From the NCBI RefSeq assembly GCF_020439865.1, contig NZ_JAGRPF010000064.1, positions 1 to 64,000 of the forward strand: a stretch of DNA of 64,000 bases, read 5' to 3'. Below are positions 24,457 to 32,536 of the stretch, one piece after another. The position numbers and the translations under genes were made by a program. Below the pieces are notes generated by a model. The model saw only the letters and a list, made by a program, of their open reading frames with translations, searched no databases and was not told where the DNA came from. Source of the DNA: Prosthecobacter sp. (GTDB lineage Bacteria; Verrucomicrobiota; Verrucomicrobiia; Verrucomicrobiales; Verrucomicrobiaceae). The first letter of the stretch is position 1. Each line of letters opens with the position of its first letter.

Positions 24457-24586
24457 GCGGGAAAGTGGTTGTGGCGGCCCGGCAGAGTCTGGCTGGGAGA
24501 TTGATGGCGATCGATGAGTACTTTTCCGAGGCGAAAAGCGTATGCCTGTGCCACGCTTCCCTTTCCGTCCGACTCTCTGCCGCGTC

Positions 24587-27500
24587 ATGACCTCTCTTCA
24601 ATCCACACTTCTGGCGTTTCTCGCCGTCGCCTCCGCCGCTTCAGCCGCTGATCCGGTCTACGAAAGCCCCAAGCTTACCAGCACGAGTCTGCGCCGGTTG
24701 GTGCCAGTCGATGTGTCCGTGAAAGGCGCCAAGGAACTGTATCTCGTCGTTTCAGATGAGGATGGCATCAGTTGCGACTGGGCCGACTGGCTCGAGCCAA
24801 AGCTGGTGATGACGGACGGTTCGAAGAAGGATCTGATCAAGCTTCCATGGAAGGCCGCCAGCCAGGGTTCCGGCAGCACCCGCATCGGAAAATCGGCCAT
24901 GGGATCGCCGCTTCTCGTGAACGGGCAGACGTTTGAAAACGGCATCGGCACCCACGCGCGCTCGGTGATCTTTTATGAACTGCCCCAGGGAGTGGAACGA
25001 TTCACCGCGCAGACGGCGATCGATGACGGCGGCATGATGCGCGGAGGCAAGGCGAGCACGGCCTCGGTAAAGTTTCAGGTGTTCACCGAGAAGCCGCCCG
25101 GTGCACCGAAACCCGTGCCGCCCGTCGTGGATGATGGCAAGACGCTCGTGCCTTCAGAGATGTTTGCGACACCTGAAGGACTCGAAGTCACCGTCTGGGC
25201 CACTTCACCCGCGTTGTATAATCCGACGAACATCGACTTCGATGCCCAGGGTCGCATGTGGGTCGCGGAAGGCGTGAACTACCGCAGCAAGGGCAGCCGC
25301 AGGCCGGAGGGCGATCGCATTGTGGTCCTCGAAGACACGACAGGCGACGGCAAGGCAGACAAGAGCACCGTGTTCGTGCAGGAGTCCGCGCTCGCCGCTC
25401 CGCTCGGAGTGGCGGTGTTCGGAAACAAGGTCGTCGTCTCCCAGCCACCGGACATGCTTGTTTACACCGATGTGAACGGTGACGGCAAGTTCGACTCCAC
25501 CGTGGACACACGCGAGGTTTTGCTCACAGGCTTCGGCGGTCGTCAGCACGACCACAGTCTTCACAGTGTCACCGCTGGCCCGGATGGGATGTGGTATTGG
25601 AATCAGGGAAACACAGGCGCGCTGTTCAAAGACAAGTCGGGCAAAACCTTCCGCATGGGCAGCCCCTATCAGATGCAGGATATCGCCGGGCAGAAAAGCG
25701 ACGACGGCCATGTGTGGATCGGCGGTTTCGCCGCGCGTATGAATCCGGATGGCACAAACGTCACGATCATCGGACACAACTATCGCAACAGCTACGAGCA
25801 GACCATCACCTCCTTGGGCGATGTGTTCCAAAGCGACAACGATGATCCGCCCGCCTGCCGCGTAACACCAGTGATGGAGGGTGGCAATGCAGGCTTCGCC
25901 TCCGCCGATGGTCAGCGCTCCTGGGGTGCTGACAAGCGTCCCGGCCAGGAGACTCCCGTTGCCGAATGGCGGCAGGAAGATCCCGGCACGATGCCGGCCG
26001 GTGATGTCTATGGCGGTGGCTCGCCCACTGGTGTGGCATTCTACGAAAACGGCGCTCTTGATCCCAAATGGAACGGCCTGCTGCTCGCCTGTGAGGCGGG
26101 CAAGAACGTCGTCTTCGGTTATCTTCCGAAACCTGACGGTGCAGGATGGAAGCTGGAGCGTTTTGACTTCCTCACGTCGAACAAAGAGAAAGAATTTGCT
26201 GGTTCCGATTTCCTTGGTGGCAAACCCACGGGTGAACTCAAAACACGCTTCCGCCCCAGCGATGTCACTGTCGGCCCCGATGGCGCGATCTATGTCGCAG
26301 ACTGGTTCGATGCGCGCGTCGGTGGTCATGGCACTCTGGACGACCGCTACACCGGCACGATCTACCGCATCGCACCGAAAGGCTTCGCCTCAAAGGTGCC
26401 CGCGTTGAAACTCGACACGATGGAAGGCCAGATCGCCGCGCTGAAAAGCCCCGCGCCCAACGTGCGCTTCAGCGGCTTTACGGCATTGAAGGCACAAGGT
26501 GCCAAGGGTGTGCCTGCAGTCGCCGCATTGCTCAAGGATGACAACGCCTATATCGCCGCACGTGCCGCCTGGCTGCTCGCGCAGACGGGTGAAGACGGCA
26601 TCGCAAAGGTGAAGCCCTGGCTGGAATCGAAGTCCGATGAACAGCGTCTCGTCGCCTATCGCGCCCTGCGCCGTGCCGATGTAAACGTGCTAGAAATGGC
26701 CGCCAAGATGGTGTCTGATCCTTCCGCGGCAGTGCGTCGCGAAGTGGCTCTGACTTTGCGAGACGTGCCCGCGGCGCAAAGCGTCTCCTTGCTGGTGAAG
26801 ATCGCAAAGCAGTTCGATGGAAGTGACCGCGCCTATCTCGAAGCGTTTGGTCTCGGCAGTGAGGGCAAGGAAGCGGAGGTTTATGCAGCCGTGTCGAAGG
26901 AACTCGCAACCAGCGCCGAGAAATGGAGCAATGCCTTTGCTTGGCTCGCCTGGCGTCTTCATCCCGCCGCTGCGGTGCAGGATTTCAAGACCCGTGCACT
27001 CGATAGCGCTCTGACAGAAGAGCAGCGCAAGCTCATGCTCACCGCGCTGGCCTTTGTGAAAAATCGCGAAGCCGCGGGGGCGATGATCGAACTCGCCAAC
27101 ACTCAGGATTTCCCGATGAAGGAGCTCGCCAAATGGTGGCTGCTTAACCGCAAAGGCAATGACTGGAAAGATTACGATGTCGAAGGCGGCATGAAGGCGC
27201 TCGGTTTGTATGACCCCGCCAAGGTCAAGCTCGTCGCGGTTGAAATGCCGCCGGAAATCAAAGATGCGCCCCAACTGCCCACGAGCACCGACATCGCCAA
27301 TCTGCCTGGCGATGCGAAACGTGGGGCGGCGACCATCGCGGTGTGCTACACCTGCCACAAAGTCGGCAAGGCAGGCGTCGAATTCGGCCCAGACCTGAGC
27401 ACATTTGGCAAACAGCAGCCTGCCGAGGTCATCGCCAATGCCATCCTCAATCCCTCTGCCGACATCTCCCACGGCTTTGAAGGCAGCGAGATCAAAACCA

Positions 27501-27706
27501 CGGACGGGCTCACCATCAGCGGCATGATCCTCTCCAGCGGGGATCCCGTCATGATCAAGTGCATGGGCGGCCTGGTTCAGACCGTGCCTAAGAACCGGAT
27601 CGCCGGCATTCAAAAGATGAAGCGCTCGCTCATGTATCAGCCCCAGCAGCTCGGCCTTACGCCTCAAGCGATCAGCGATATCATCGCCTATTTGAAGAGC
27701 CTTTGA
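24587..27706 (+). CDS. PVC-type membrane-bound dehydrogenase with NPCBM, HEAT and cytochrome c domains
   Basis: About 1039 residues from ATG 24587 (MTSLQSTLLAFLAVASAASA is a signal peptide). Order: an NPCBM/carbohydrate-binding-like domain (roughly 20-165, NGIGTHARSVIFYEL), a PQQ-dehydrogenase-like beta-propeller (about 200-600, with repeated DTTGDGKADKST and DVNGDGKFD calcium-like loops), HEAT-type helical repeats (about 610-830), and a C-terminal heme domain with CYTCH near residue 920 and distal VGKAGVEFGPDLS. This composition is specific to Planctomycetes and Verrucomicrobia and is associated with periplasmic sugar oxidation. No dehydrogenase partner sits next to it. Confidence 0.9.
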   Translation: MTSLQSTLLAFLAVASAASAADPVYESPKLTSTSLRRLVPVDVSVKGAKELYLVVSDEDGISCDWADWLEPKLVMTDGSKKDLIKLPWKAASQGSGSTRIGKSAMGSPLLVNGQTFENGIGTHARSVIFYELPQGVERFTAQTAIDDGGMMRGGKASTASVKFQVFTEKPPGAPKPVPPVVDDGKTLVPSEMFATPEGLEVTVWATSPALYNPTNIDFDAQGRMWVAEGVNYRSKGSRRPEGDRIVVLEDTTGDGKADKSTVFVQESALAAPLGVAVFGNKVVVSQPPDMLVYTDVNGDGKFDSTVDTREVLLTGFGGRQHDHSLHSVTAGPDGMWYWNQGNTGALFKDKSGKTFRMGSPYQMQDIAGQKSDDGHVWIGGFAARMNPDGTNVTIIGHNYRNSYEQTITSLGDVFQSDNDDPPACRVTPVMEGGNAGFASADGQRSWGADKRPGQETPVAEWRQEDPGTMPAGDVYGGGSPTGVAFYENGALDPKWNGLLLACEAGKNVVFGYLPKPDGAGWKLERFDFLTSNKEKEFAGSDFLGGKPTGELKTRFRPSDVTVGPDGAIYVADWFDARVGGHGTLDDRYTGTIYRIAPKGFASKVPALKLDTMEGQIAALKSPAPNVRFSGFTALKAQGAKGVPAVAALLKDDNAYIAARAAWLLAQTGEDGIAKVKPWLESKSDEQRLVAYRALRRADVNVLEMAAKMVSDPSAAVRREVALTLRDVPAAQSVSLLVKIAKQFDGSDRAYLEAFGLGSEGKEAEVYAAVSKELATSAEKWSNAFAWLAWRLHPAAAVQDFKTRALDSALTEEQRKLMLTALAFVKNREAAGAMIELANTQDFPMKELAKWWLLNRKGNDWKDYDVEGGMKALGLYDPAKVKLVAVEMPPEIKDAPQLPTSTDIANLPGDAKRGAATIAVCYTCHKVGKAGVEFGPDLSTFGKQQPAEVIANAILNPSADISHGFEGSEIKTTDGLTISGMILSSGDPVMIKCMGGLVQTVPKNRIAGIQKMKRSLMYQPQQLGLTPQAISDIIAYLKSL

Positions 27707-27777
27707 GCAGCCACGCACAGTCGCAGGAAACATCGAACCAGAGAGCGGGTTGAAGCGTATCCCGTCACATCTGATTC

Positions 27778-28395
27778 ATGGACATCGCCTCAAAGACATT
27801 CTCAGCCACACAATTCGTGCTCCCACGCAGCCTGCCGGTGATTGTGCTCGACGGATGCTATCATTTTCCAGGATGCCACCTGCCTCTGTTCATCTTTGAG
27901 GAGCGCTATCGACTGATGCTCGACCACGCATTGCACACCGACCGCATGTTCTGCGTCGGCGTCTGCAGCAAGGATGACGTTCTCCCCATCACCACGGCAG
28001 GTCTCGTCCGTGCCTCGGTCAAGAATTCCGACGGCACATCGCAGGTGATGCTCTATGGCGTCCGGCGCGTGCGCATCACCGGATGGGATCAGATGGACCC
28101 CTTTCGGATTGCCCGCATCGAACCCGTCATCACACGCGACGCCCCCACGGAGAGCCTGCGGACATTGAAATCACGCGCGCTCGACCTGCTGCCGCACCCC
28201 ACGGACGACAGTTGTGAAAGCATGCAGCAAATGCGCAAGGAACTGGAGATGATGGATGAGGCGGAAGGCGTGTGCGACATCATCGCCTTTCATTTCGTCC
28301 GGAGGAAGGCGGCTCTCCGCGCCCTTCTCGAAGAATGCTGTCCGCAGCGCCGTTACGAGCGGCTCATCAGCGAACTGAAAAAAGCTCAGGACTGA
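27778..28395 (+). CDS. LON substrate-binding domain protein
   Basis: A 205-residue protein consisting of the Lon N-terminal domain alone: VIVLDGCYHFPGCHLPLFIFEERYRLMLDHAL is the diagnostic first half and the helical C-terminal part has the ELEMMDEAEG pattern. No ATPase or protease follows. Such orphan LON domains are found in many bacteria with unknown role, possibly as adaptors for proteolysis. The gene is flanked by the PVC cytochrome gene and a convergent FAH gene. Confidence 0.9.
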   Translation: MDIASKTFSATQFVLPRSLPVIVLDGCYHFPGCHLPLFIFEERYRLMLDHALHTDRMFCVGVCSKDDVLPITTAGLVRASVKNSDGTSQVMLYGVRRVRITGWDQMDPFRIARIEPVITRDAPTESLRTLKSRALDLLPHPTDDSCESMQQMRKELEMMDEAEGVCDIIAFHFVRRKAALRALLEECCPQRRYERLISELKKAQD

Positions 28396-28398
28396 GGT

Positions 28399-29202
28399 TC
28401 ACGCCTCACTGCGGACCGGATTTGTCAGCGTGCCGATCTGTTCGATCTCCACGCTCACTGTGTCGCCGTCCTTCATGAACACAGGCGGCGTGCGCGCCAT
28501 GCCTACGCCATGAGGAGTGCCGGTGAGGATCACGGTTCCCGGCATCAGCGTCGTGCTGCCGCTGAGAAACTCGATCAGCGTTGGCACATCAAAGATCATG
28601 TCGTTTGTGTTCCAGTCCTGCATGGTTTCTCCATTGAGCACGGTTTTGATCGCCAGACTGTTCGGGTTCGGGATTTCGTCCACCGTCACCAACACCGGCC
28701 CCAGCGGGCAAAACGTGTCAAAGGACTTGCCTCGGCACCACTGGCCGCCGCCGCCATGCTTCTGCCAGTCACGGGCGCTCACATCGTTCGCGCAGGTGTA
28801 GCCGAGCACATGCTTCAATGCGTCTGCCTTGCTCACGTTCTTCGCCACCTTGCCGATCACGACCGCCAGCTCGCACTCGTAGTCCACCTTGTCGCTCTTC
28901 AGATGGGTCGGCAGCAGGATCGGATCGCCAGGATGCTGGACCACGTTCGGGAGCTTCATGAACACGACCGGATGCTGCGGAATCGCCGCCTTCGTCTCCT
29001 CCGCGTGAAACTTGTAGTTCAGGCCGATGCAAATGATTGCAAACGGCTGAACCGGCGCGAGCAGCTTCGCCACATCGGCCTTTCGATCGGTCACGTGATA
29101 TTCGCCAAAAATGTCACCTTGGATGATCCGCGCGCCTCCATCCTTCTGCTGCGCGGCATGAACAATGTTTCCCTGTGAGTCGGCATAGCGGATGATTTTC
29201 AT
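28399..29202 (-). CDS. Fumarylacetoacetate hydrolase family protein
   Basis: A 267-residue FAH-fold enzyme with ICIGLNYKFHAEE, the metal-binding DYECELAVVIGK and the later TGTPHGVGMARTPPVFMKDGD loop. The Asp/Glu triad for the divalent metal is present. Members hydrolyse or decarboxylate beta-diketo acids or 2-hydroxymuconate-type compounds, so the substrate is open. It follows hisA by 3 bases on the same strand, indicating co-transcription that is probably coincidental for function. Confidence 0.88.
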   Translation of the reverse strand: MKIIRYADSQGNIVHAAQQKDGGARIIQGDIFGEYHVTDRKADVAKLLAPVQPFAIICIGLNYKFHAEETKAAIPQHPVVFMKLPNVVQHPGDPILLPTHLKSDKVDYECELAVVIGKVAKNVSKADALKHVLGYTCANDVSARDWQKHGGGGQWCRGKSFDTFCPLGPVLVTVDEIPNPNSLAIKTVLNGETMQDWNTNDMIFDVPTLIEFLSGSTTLMPGTVILTGTPHGVGMARTPPVFMKDGDTVSVEIEQIGTLTNPVRSEA

Positions 29203-29205
29203 GGT

Positions 29206-29976
29206 TCAAAGAGTGCGATGGTTCCAAGCCACCAATTCATCGTACTTGGCGCCAGAGCCACCAAACAGGTCGAGGGCGCTTCCCACCGTGCCGTCAACGC
29301 GACCACGGCTAAGTTCGTCGATGCGCTTGAGATCGTCCAGATGGCGAATACCTCCCGCGTAGGTCATCGGGATCGGTGAATGCTCGCCAAGAAAGCTCAC
29401 CAGAGCTTCGTCGATGCCCTCACACTTGCCCTCGACATCGACGGCATGAATCAAAAACTCTGCACAGTGCCCCGCGAGCCACTTCAGCGAGTCGGGCGTC
29501 ACATCGAGCGTCGTCAGCGTCTGCCAGCGGTTCATCGCGACCGTCCACCCCTTCGCCGTGGCCTTGCAACTCAGGTCGATCACAAGCCTGTCACGACCCG
29601 CAGCCTTCACGATGTTTTCGAGCTTTGCTTCACTGAACGTGCCGTCAGCTTCAAAGAGGTAGCTCGTAACGATCACATGACTCGCTCCGGCATCGAGGTA
29701 CTCGGCCGTGTTCTCGGGCCGGATCCCGCCGCCTACCTGCAATCCGCCGGGGAAGGCCCCCACTGCGGCCTTGGCGGCCTGCTCATTCCCCTTCCCGAGC
29801 AGAATCACATGCCCGCCGGCCAGACCATCACACTTGTAAAGTTCGCCATACCACGCCGCATCACGGTCGCTCACGAAATTCGTTTTCAGACCCGCGCCGT
29901 CATCACGCAACGATGAGCCGACGATCTGCTTTACGTGGCCGTCGTGAAGATCAATGCAGGGGCGAAATCGGGTCAT
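29206..29976 (-). CDS. hisA: HisA, eukaryotic-type ProFAR isomerase
   Basis: A 256-residue TIM-barrel isomerase of histidine biosynthesis. The N-terminus TRFRPCIDLHDGHVKQIVGS and the first-loop Asp (PCIDLHDG) match the fungal/plant HIS6 subtype rather than the usual bacterial HisA, which starts with a short IPAIDLKDG. The second catalytic Asp is in FLIHAVDVEGKCEGID and phosphate binding is at QVGGGIRPE and TYAGGIRHLDDL. It acts on ProFAR. It is not in a histidine operon; the next gene is an FAH hydrolase. Confidence 0.9.
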   Translation of the reverse strand: MTRFRPCIDLHDGHVKQIVGSSLRDDGAGLKTNFVSDRDAAWYGELYKCDGLAGGHVILLGKGNEQAAKAAVGAFPGGLQVGGGIRPENTAEYLDAGASHVIVTSYLFEADGTFSEAKLENIVKAAGRDRLVIDLSCKATAKGWTVAMNRWQTLTTLDVTPDSLKWLAGHCAEFLIHAVDVEGKCEGIDEALVSFLGEHSPIPMTYAGGIRHLDDLKRIDELSRGRVDGTVGSALDLFGGSGAKYDELVAWNHRTL

Positions 29977-29982
29977 GGGATG

Positions 29983-30019
29983 GTCAAGGAGTAGTCAAGA
30001 GAGTCACGAGGTGGTCAAG
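29983..30019 (-). repeat. Three GTCAAG boxes upstream of hisA
   Basis: GTCAAG occurs at 29983-29988, 29994-29999 and 30014-30019 (CTTGAC on the hisA strand), at intervals of 11 and 20 bases, close to one and two helical turns, and ending 7 bases from the hisA start. This suits stacked operator sites; the binding factor is unknown. Confidence 0.4.
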
Positions 30020-30098
30020 AGGTCATCCTGCCACCGGCCCGACAACCTGACGGCACAGCCTTGACCTCTGCGCCATCTCTGCTTTCTTCCGTTCGTTC

Positions 30099-30155
30099 AT
30101 GACCACCACCGCCACGGCTCTGCTTCTTCTTTCCCTGCGACTTACGCAAGGGTAG
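30099..30155 (+). CDS. leuL: Leucine-rich leader peptide of leuA
   Basis: A short frame MTTTATALLLLSLRLTQG then TAG, 18 residues, 6 of them leucine, four in a row (ctg ctt ctt ctt). It is 109 bases upstream of leuA on the same strand, as in known leucine attenuators, where a ribosome stalled by charged-tRNA-Leu shortage changes the downstream RNA fold. No Shine-Dalgarno precedes the ATG, as for many genes here. The symbol is given by position and composition, not by homology. Confidence 0.75.
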   Translation: MTTTATALLLLSLRLTQG

Positions 30156-30181
30156 GCGGCCCGCGTTTCCTCGTCATCCCC

Positions 30182-30199
30182 TGCCGTCACGTCACGGCA
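30182..30199 (+). promoter_or_regulatory. leuL: Hairpin between the leucine leader and leuA
   Basis: TGCCGT (30182-30187) pairs with ACGGCA (30194-30199) around CACGTC, 27 bases after the leader stop, and a second palindrome CAGCCCGGCTG lies at 30208-30218. Neither is followed by a T run, so a simple terminator is not shown. They may be part of alternative folds that control leuA translation or transcription. Confidence 0.45.
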
Positions 30200-30264
30200 T
30201 CCCAAGTCAGCCCGGCTGTGAATCTGGCTGCAATTCTGTCAATTTCGTCCAAATCTGTCCCGTC

Positions 30265-31932
30265 ATGTTGAAAAGTCCGTCCTCCAAATACCAGCGCTTC
30301 GATCCCGTCTCGTTGCCGAACCGTCGCTGGCCCTCTCAAACCATCTCCGCTGCTCCTATCTGGTGTTCGGTCGATCTGCGCGATGGCAATCAGGCGCTCG
30401 CCGTGCCGATGAATGTGTCCCAGAAACTCGACATGTTTGATGCTCTGGTAAAATGTGGCTTCAAGGAAATCGAAGTCGGCTTCCCCTCCGCCTCGAACAC
30501 CGAGTTCGCCTTCAACCGCCGCCTCATCGAAGAAGGACGCATTCCTGATGATGTGACCATCCAGTGCCTGGTGCAGGCACGGGAAGACTTGATCGAAAAG
30601 ACCGTCGAAAGCCTCATCGGCGCGAAGAAGGTCGTCATTCATATGTACAATTCCACGTCGCCCGCACAGCGGAAGTACGTGTTTGGCAAGACCAAGGAGG
30701 AGATCATCGCCGTGGCTGTGAAAGGCGCGCAGATGATCAAAGACCGGCTGCACCGCCTCACCGCAGGCGGCACGCACGTCACGTTGCAGTACTCGCCCGA
30801 GAGCTTCAGCGCCACCGAAGTCGAGTTCGCCAAGGAAATCAGCGAAGCCGTCATGGACGTGTGGCAGCCAACGCCTGAGCACAAAATGATCCTCAACCTG
30901 CCGGACACCGTCGAAGTCTGCATGCCAAACGTGTATGCCGACCAGATCGAGTGGATCTGCACGAACATCAAAAACCGCGAGAGCCTCATCGTCAGCCTGC
31001 ACACGCACAACGACCGCGGCACCGGCACCGCCGCCACCGAACTGGGCCTGCTGGCCGGAGCCGACCGCGTGGAAGGCACGCTGTTTGGAAACGGCGAGCG
31101 CACCGGCAATCTCGACATCGTCCAGGTCGCCATGAATCTGTACATGCACGGCATCAATCCGAAGCTCGACTTCAGCGACATGAACGGCCTGATCGCCATG
31201 TATGAGCGCACCACCGGCATGACCGTGCCTCCACGTCAGCCTTATGCGGGTGAACTCGTCTTCACGGCCTTCAGCGGCAGCCATCAGGATGCGATCAAGA
31301 AGGGCCTGTCCGGTTACGACCAGCACAAAACCATCTGGGATGTCCCCTACCTGACGATCGACCCGAACGACATTGGCCGCGAATACCGCGAAGTCATCCG
31401 CGTGAACTCGCAGAGCGGCAAAGGCGGCGTCGCCTACCTTCTCGAAAGCGAGTTCGGCATCGAGCTGCCGAAGGACATGCAGCGCGAGTTCGGCCCGCTG
31501 GCCAACGACATCGTGGACAAACTTGGCCGCGAGGTCAGCGGCGCGGAGTTGAAGGAGATGTTCTGGAAGGAATACATCGAGCGCAGCACCCCCTACTCGT
31601 TGCACCACTTCCACGCGGACGGTGTGGACGGCGTTTTCACCTGCCGCTGCAGTCTGGTCATCAATGGACAGGAACGCGGCATCGCAGGCAAGGGCAACGG
31701 GCCCATCGCCGCGTTCGCCCATGCTCTTGTCAGCGAAGGCGGCGCCCCGTCATTCGAAGTCGCCACCTACCGCGAGCAAAGCCTCAGCAGCGGCACCGAA
31801 GCCAGCGCACTCGCATTCATCCAGATCAAAAACGGAGAAGGCAAAACGATCTGGGGAGCCGGTGTCGACACGAACATCGAACTCGCGTCGATCAAAGCGG
31901 TACTGAGCGCGGTGAACCGGGCTTCCCATTGA
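30265..31932 (+). CDS. leuA: 2-isopropylmalate synthase (type 2 LeuA)
   Basis: A 555-residue enzyme of the long LeuA class: the N-terminus has RFDPVSLPNRRWPSQ and APIWCSVDLRDGNQAL, with the catalytic RDGNQ and, later, the metal-binding HTHNDRGTGTA. The C-terminal ~120 residues form the allosteric LeuA dimer domain (GVFTCRCSLVINGQ, AFAHALV), where leucine inhibits. It condenses acetyl-CoA with 2-oxoisovalerate, the first step of leucine biosynthesis. It is preceded by a leucine-rich leader, so both feedback inhibition and attenuation are expected. A HAD phosphatase gene follows 10 bases later. Confidence 0.96.
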   Translation: MLKSPSSKYQRFDPVSLPNRRWPSQTISAAPIWCSVDLRDGNQALAVPMNVSQKLDMFDALVKCGFKEIEVGFPSASNTEFAFNRRLIEEGRIPDDVTIQCLVQAREDLIEKTVESLIGAKKVVIHMYNSTSPAQRKYVFGKTKEEIIAVAVKGAQMIKDRLHRLTAGGTHVTLQYSPESFSATEVEFAKEISEAVMDVWQPTPEHKMILNLPDTVEVCMPNVYADQIEWICTNIKNRESLIVSLHTHNDRGTGTAATELGLLAGADRVEGTLFGNGERTGNLDIVQVAMNLYMHGINPKLDFSDMNGLIAMYERTTGMTVPPRQPYAGELVFTAFSGSHQDAIKKGLSGYDQHKTIWDVPYLTIDPNDIGREYREVIRVNSQSGKGGVAYLLESEFGIELPKDMQREFGPLANDIVDKLGREVSGAELKEMFWKEYIERSTPYSLHHFHADGVDGVFTCRCSLVINGQERGIAGKGNGPIAAFAHALVSEGGAPSFEVATYREQSLSSGTEASALAFIQIKNGEGKTIWGAGVDTNIELASIKAVLSAVNRASH

Positions 31933-31942
31933 GACTGTTGCC

Positions 31943-32536
31943 ATGACTCTTCAAATCCCCGATCATCCCTTCAAGGCCTACATCTTCGACTGCGATGGCA
32001 CGCTCGTCGATTCGATGCCGATGCACTACGTCGCGTGGGTGGAGGCGCTGAAGCGGCATGATGCACCGTTTGAATTCACCGAGGAAGAGTTTTACGCCCA
32101 CGCTGGCATCAAGGAGCAGGATGTGGTCAAGATCCTCAACGTGAAGCACGGCACGCAGATCGATCCGGTCAGCGTCGATGAACTGAAGATGGAGATCTTC
32201 CGTGAGCGCATCCCGGAGGTTCAGGCTGTGCGGCCCGTCGCCGAGTTTGCCAAGTCGCTCCACGGCCGATTCCCAATGGCGGTCGCCTCAGGCAGCGAAG
32301 AGTCCACGGTCCGCGGCTGCCTGGAGGCCACGGAACTGCTGCATCTGTTTCCCATCATCATCACCCCCCGAAAGGTGAAACACGGCAAACCGGCACCGGA
32401 CATGTTCCTGCTTGCCGCAGAGCAGATGGGCGTCGAGCCCGGCGATTGTCTCGTGCTCGAGGACGGTCACAGCGGCCTCGCGGCGGCGACCGCGGCAGGC
32501 ATGCAGTCCGTCTTCATCCCGCGGACGCTCAGGTAG
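31943..32536 (+). CDS. HAD-family phosphatase/phosphoglucomutase-like protein
   Basis: A 197-residue HAD subfamily protein. Motif I is FDCDGTLVDSMPMHYVAW (nucleophile Asp and second Asp), motif II is VASGSEESTVRG, motif III includes PRKVKHGKPAPDMFLLAAE and motif IV VLEDGHSGLAAA. It resembles YqaB/beta-phosphoglucomutase-type enzymes that act on sugar phosphates. It is co-transcribed with leuA. Its last eight bases overlap the convergent RsmA-Nudix gene. Confidence 0.88.
   Translation: MTLQIPDHPFKAYIFDCDGTLVDSMPMHYVAWVEALKRHDAPFEFTEEEFYAHAGIKEQDVVKILNVKHGTQIDPVSVDELKMEIFRERIPEVQAVRPVAEFAKSLHGRFPMAVASGSEESTVRGCLEATELLHLFPIIITPRKVKHGKPAPDMFLLAAEQMGVEPGDCLVLEDGHSGLAAATAAGMQSVFIPRTLR

Noticed and set aside
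30187..31722. 511-residue minus-strand ORF opposite leuA
   Set aside because: The plus strand is unmistakable LeuA; the antisense frame has no recognisable domain and an unnatural composition.
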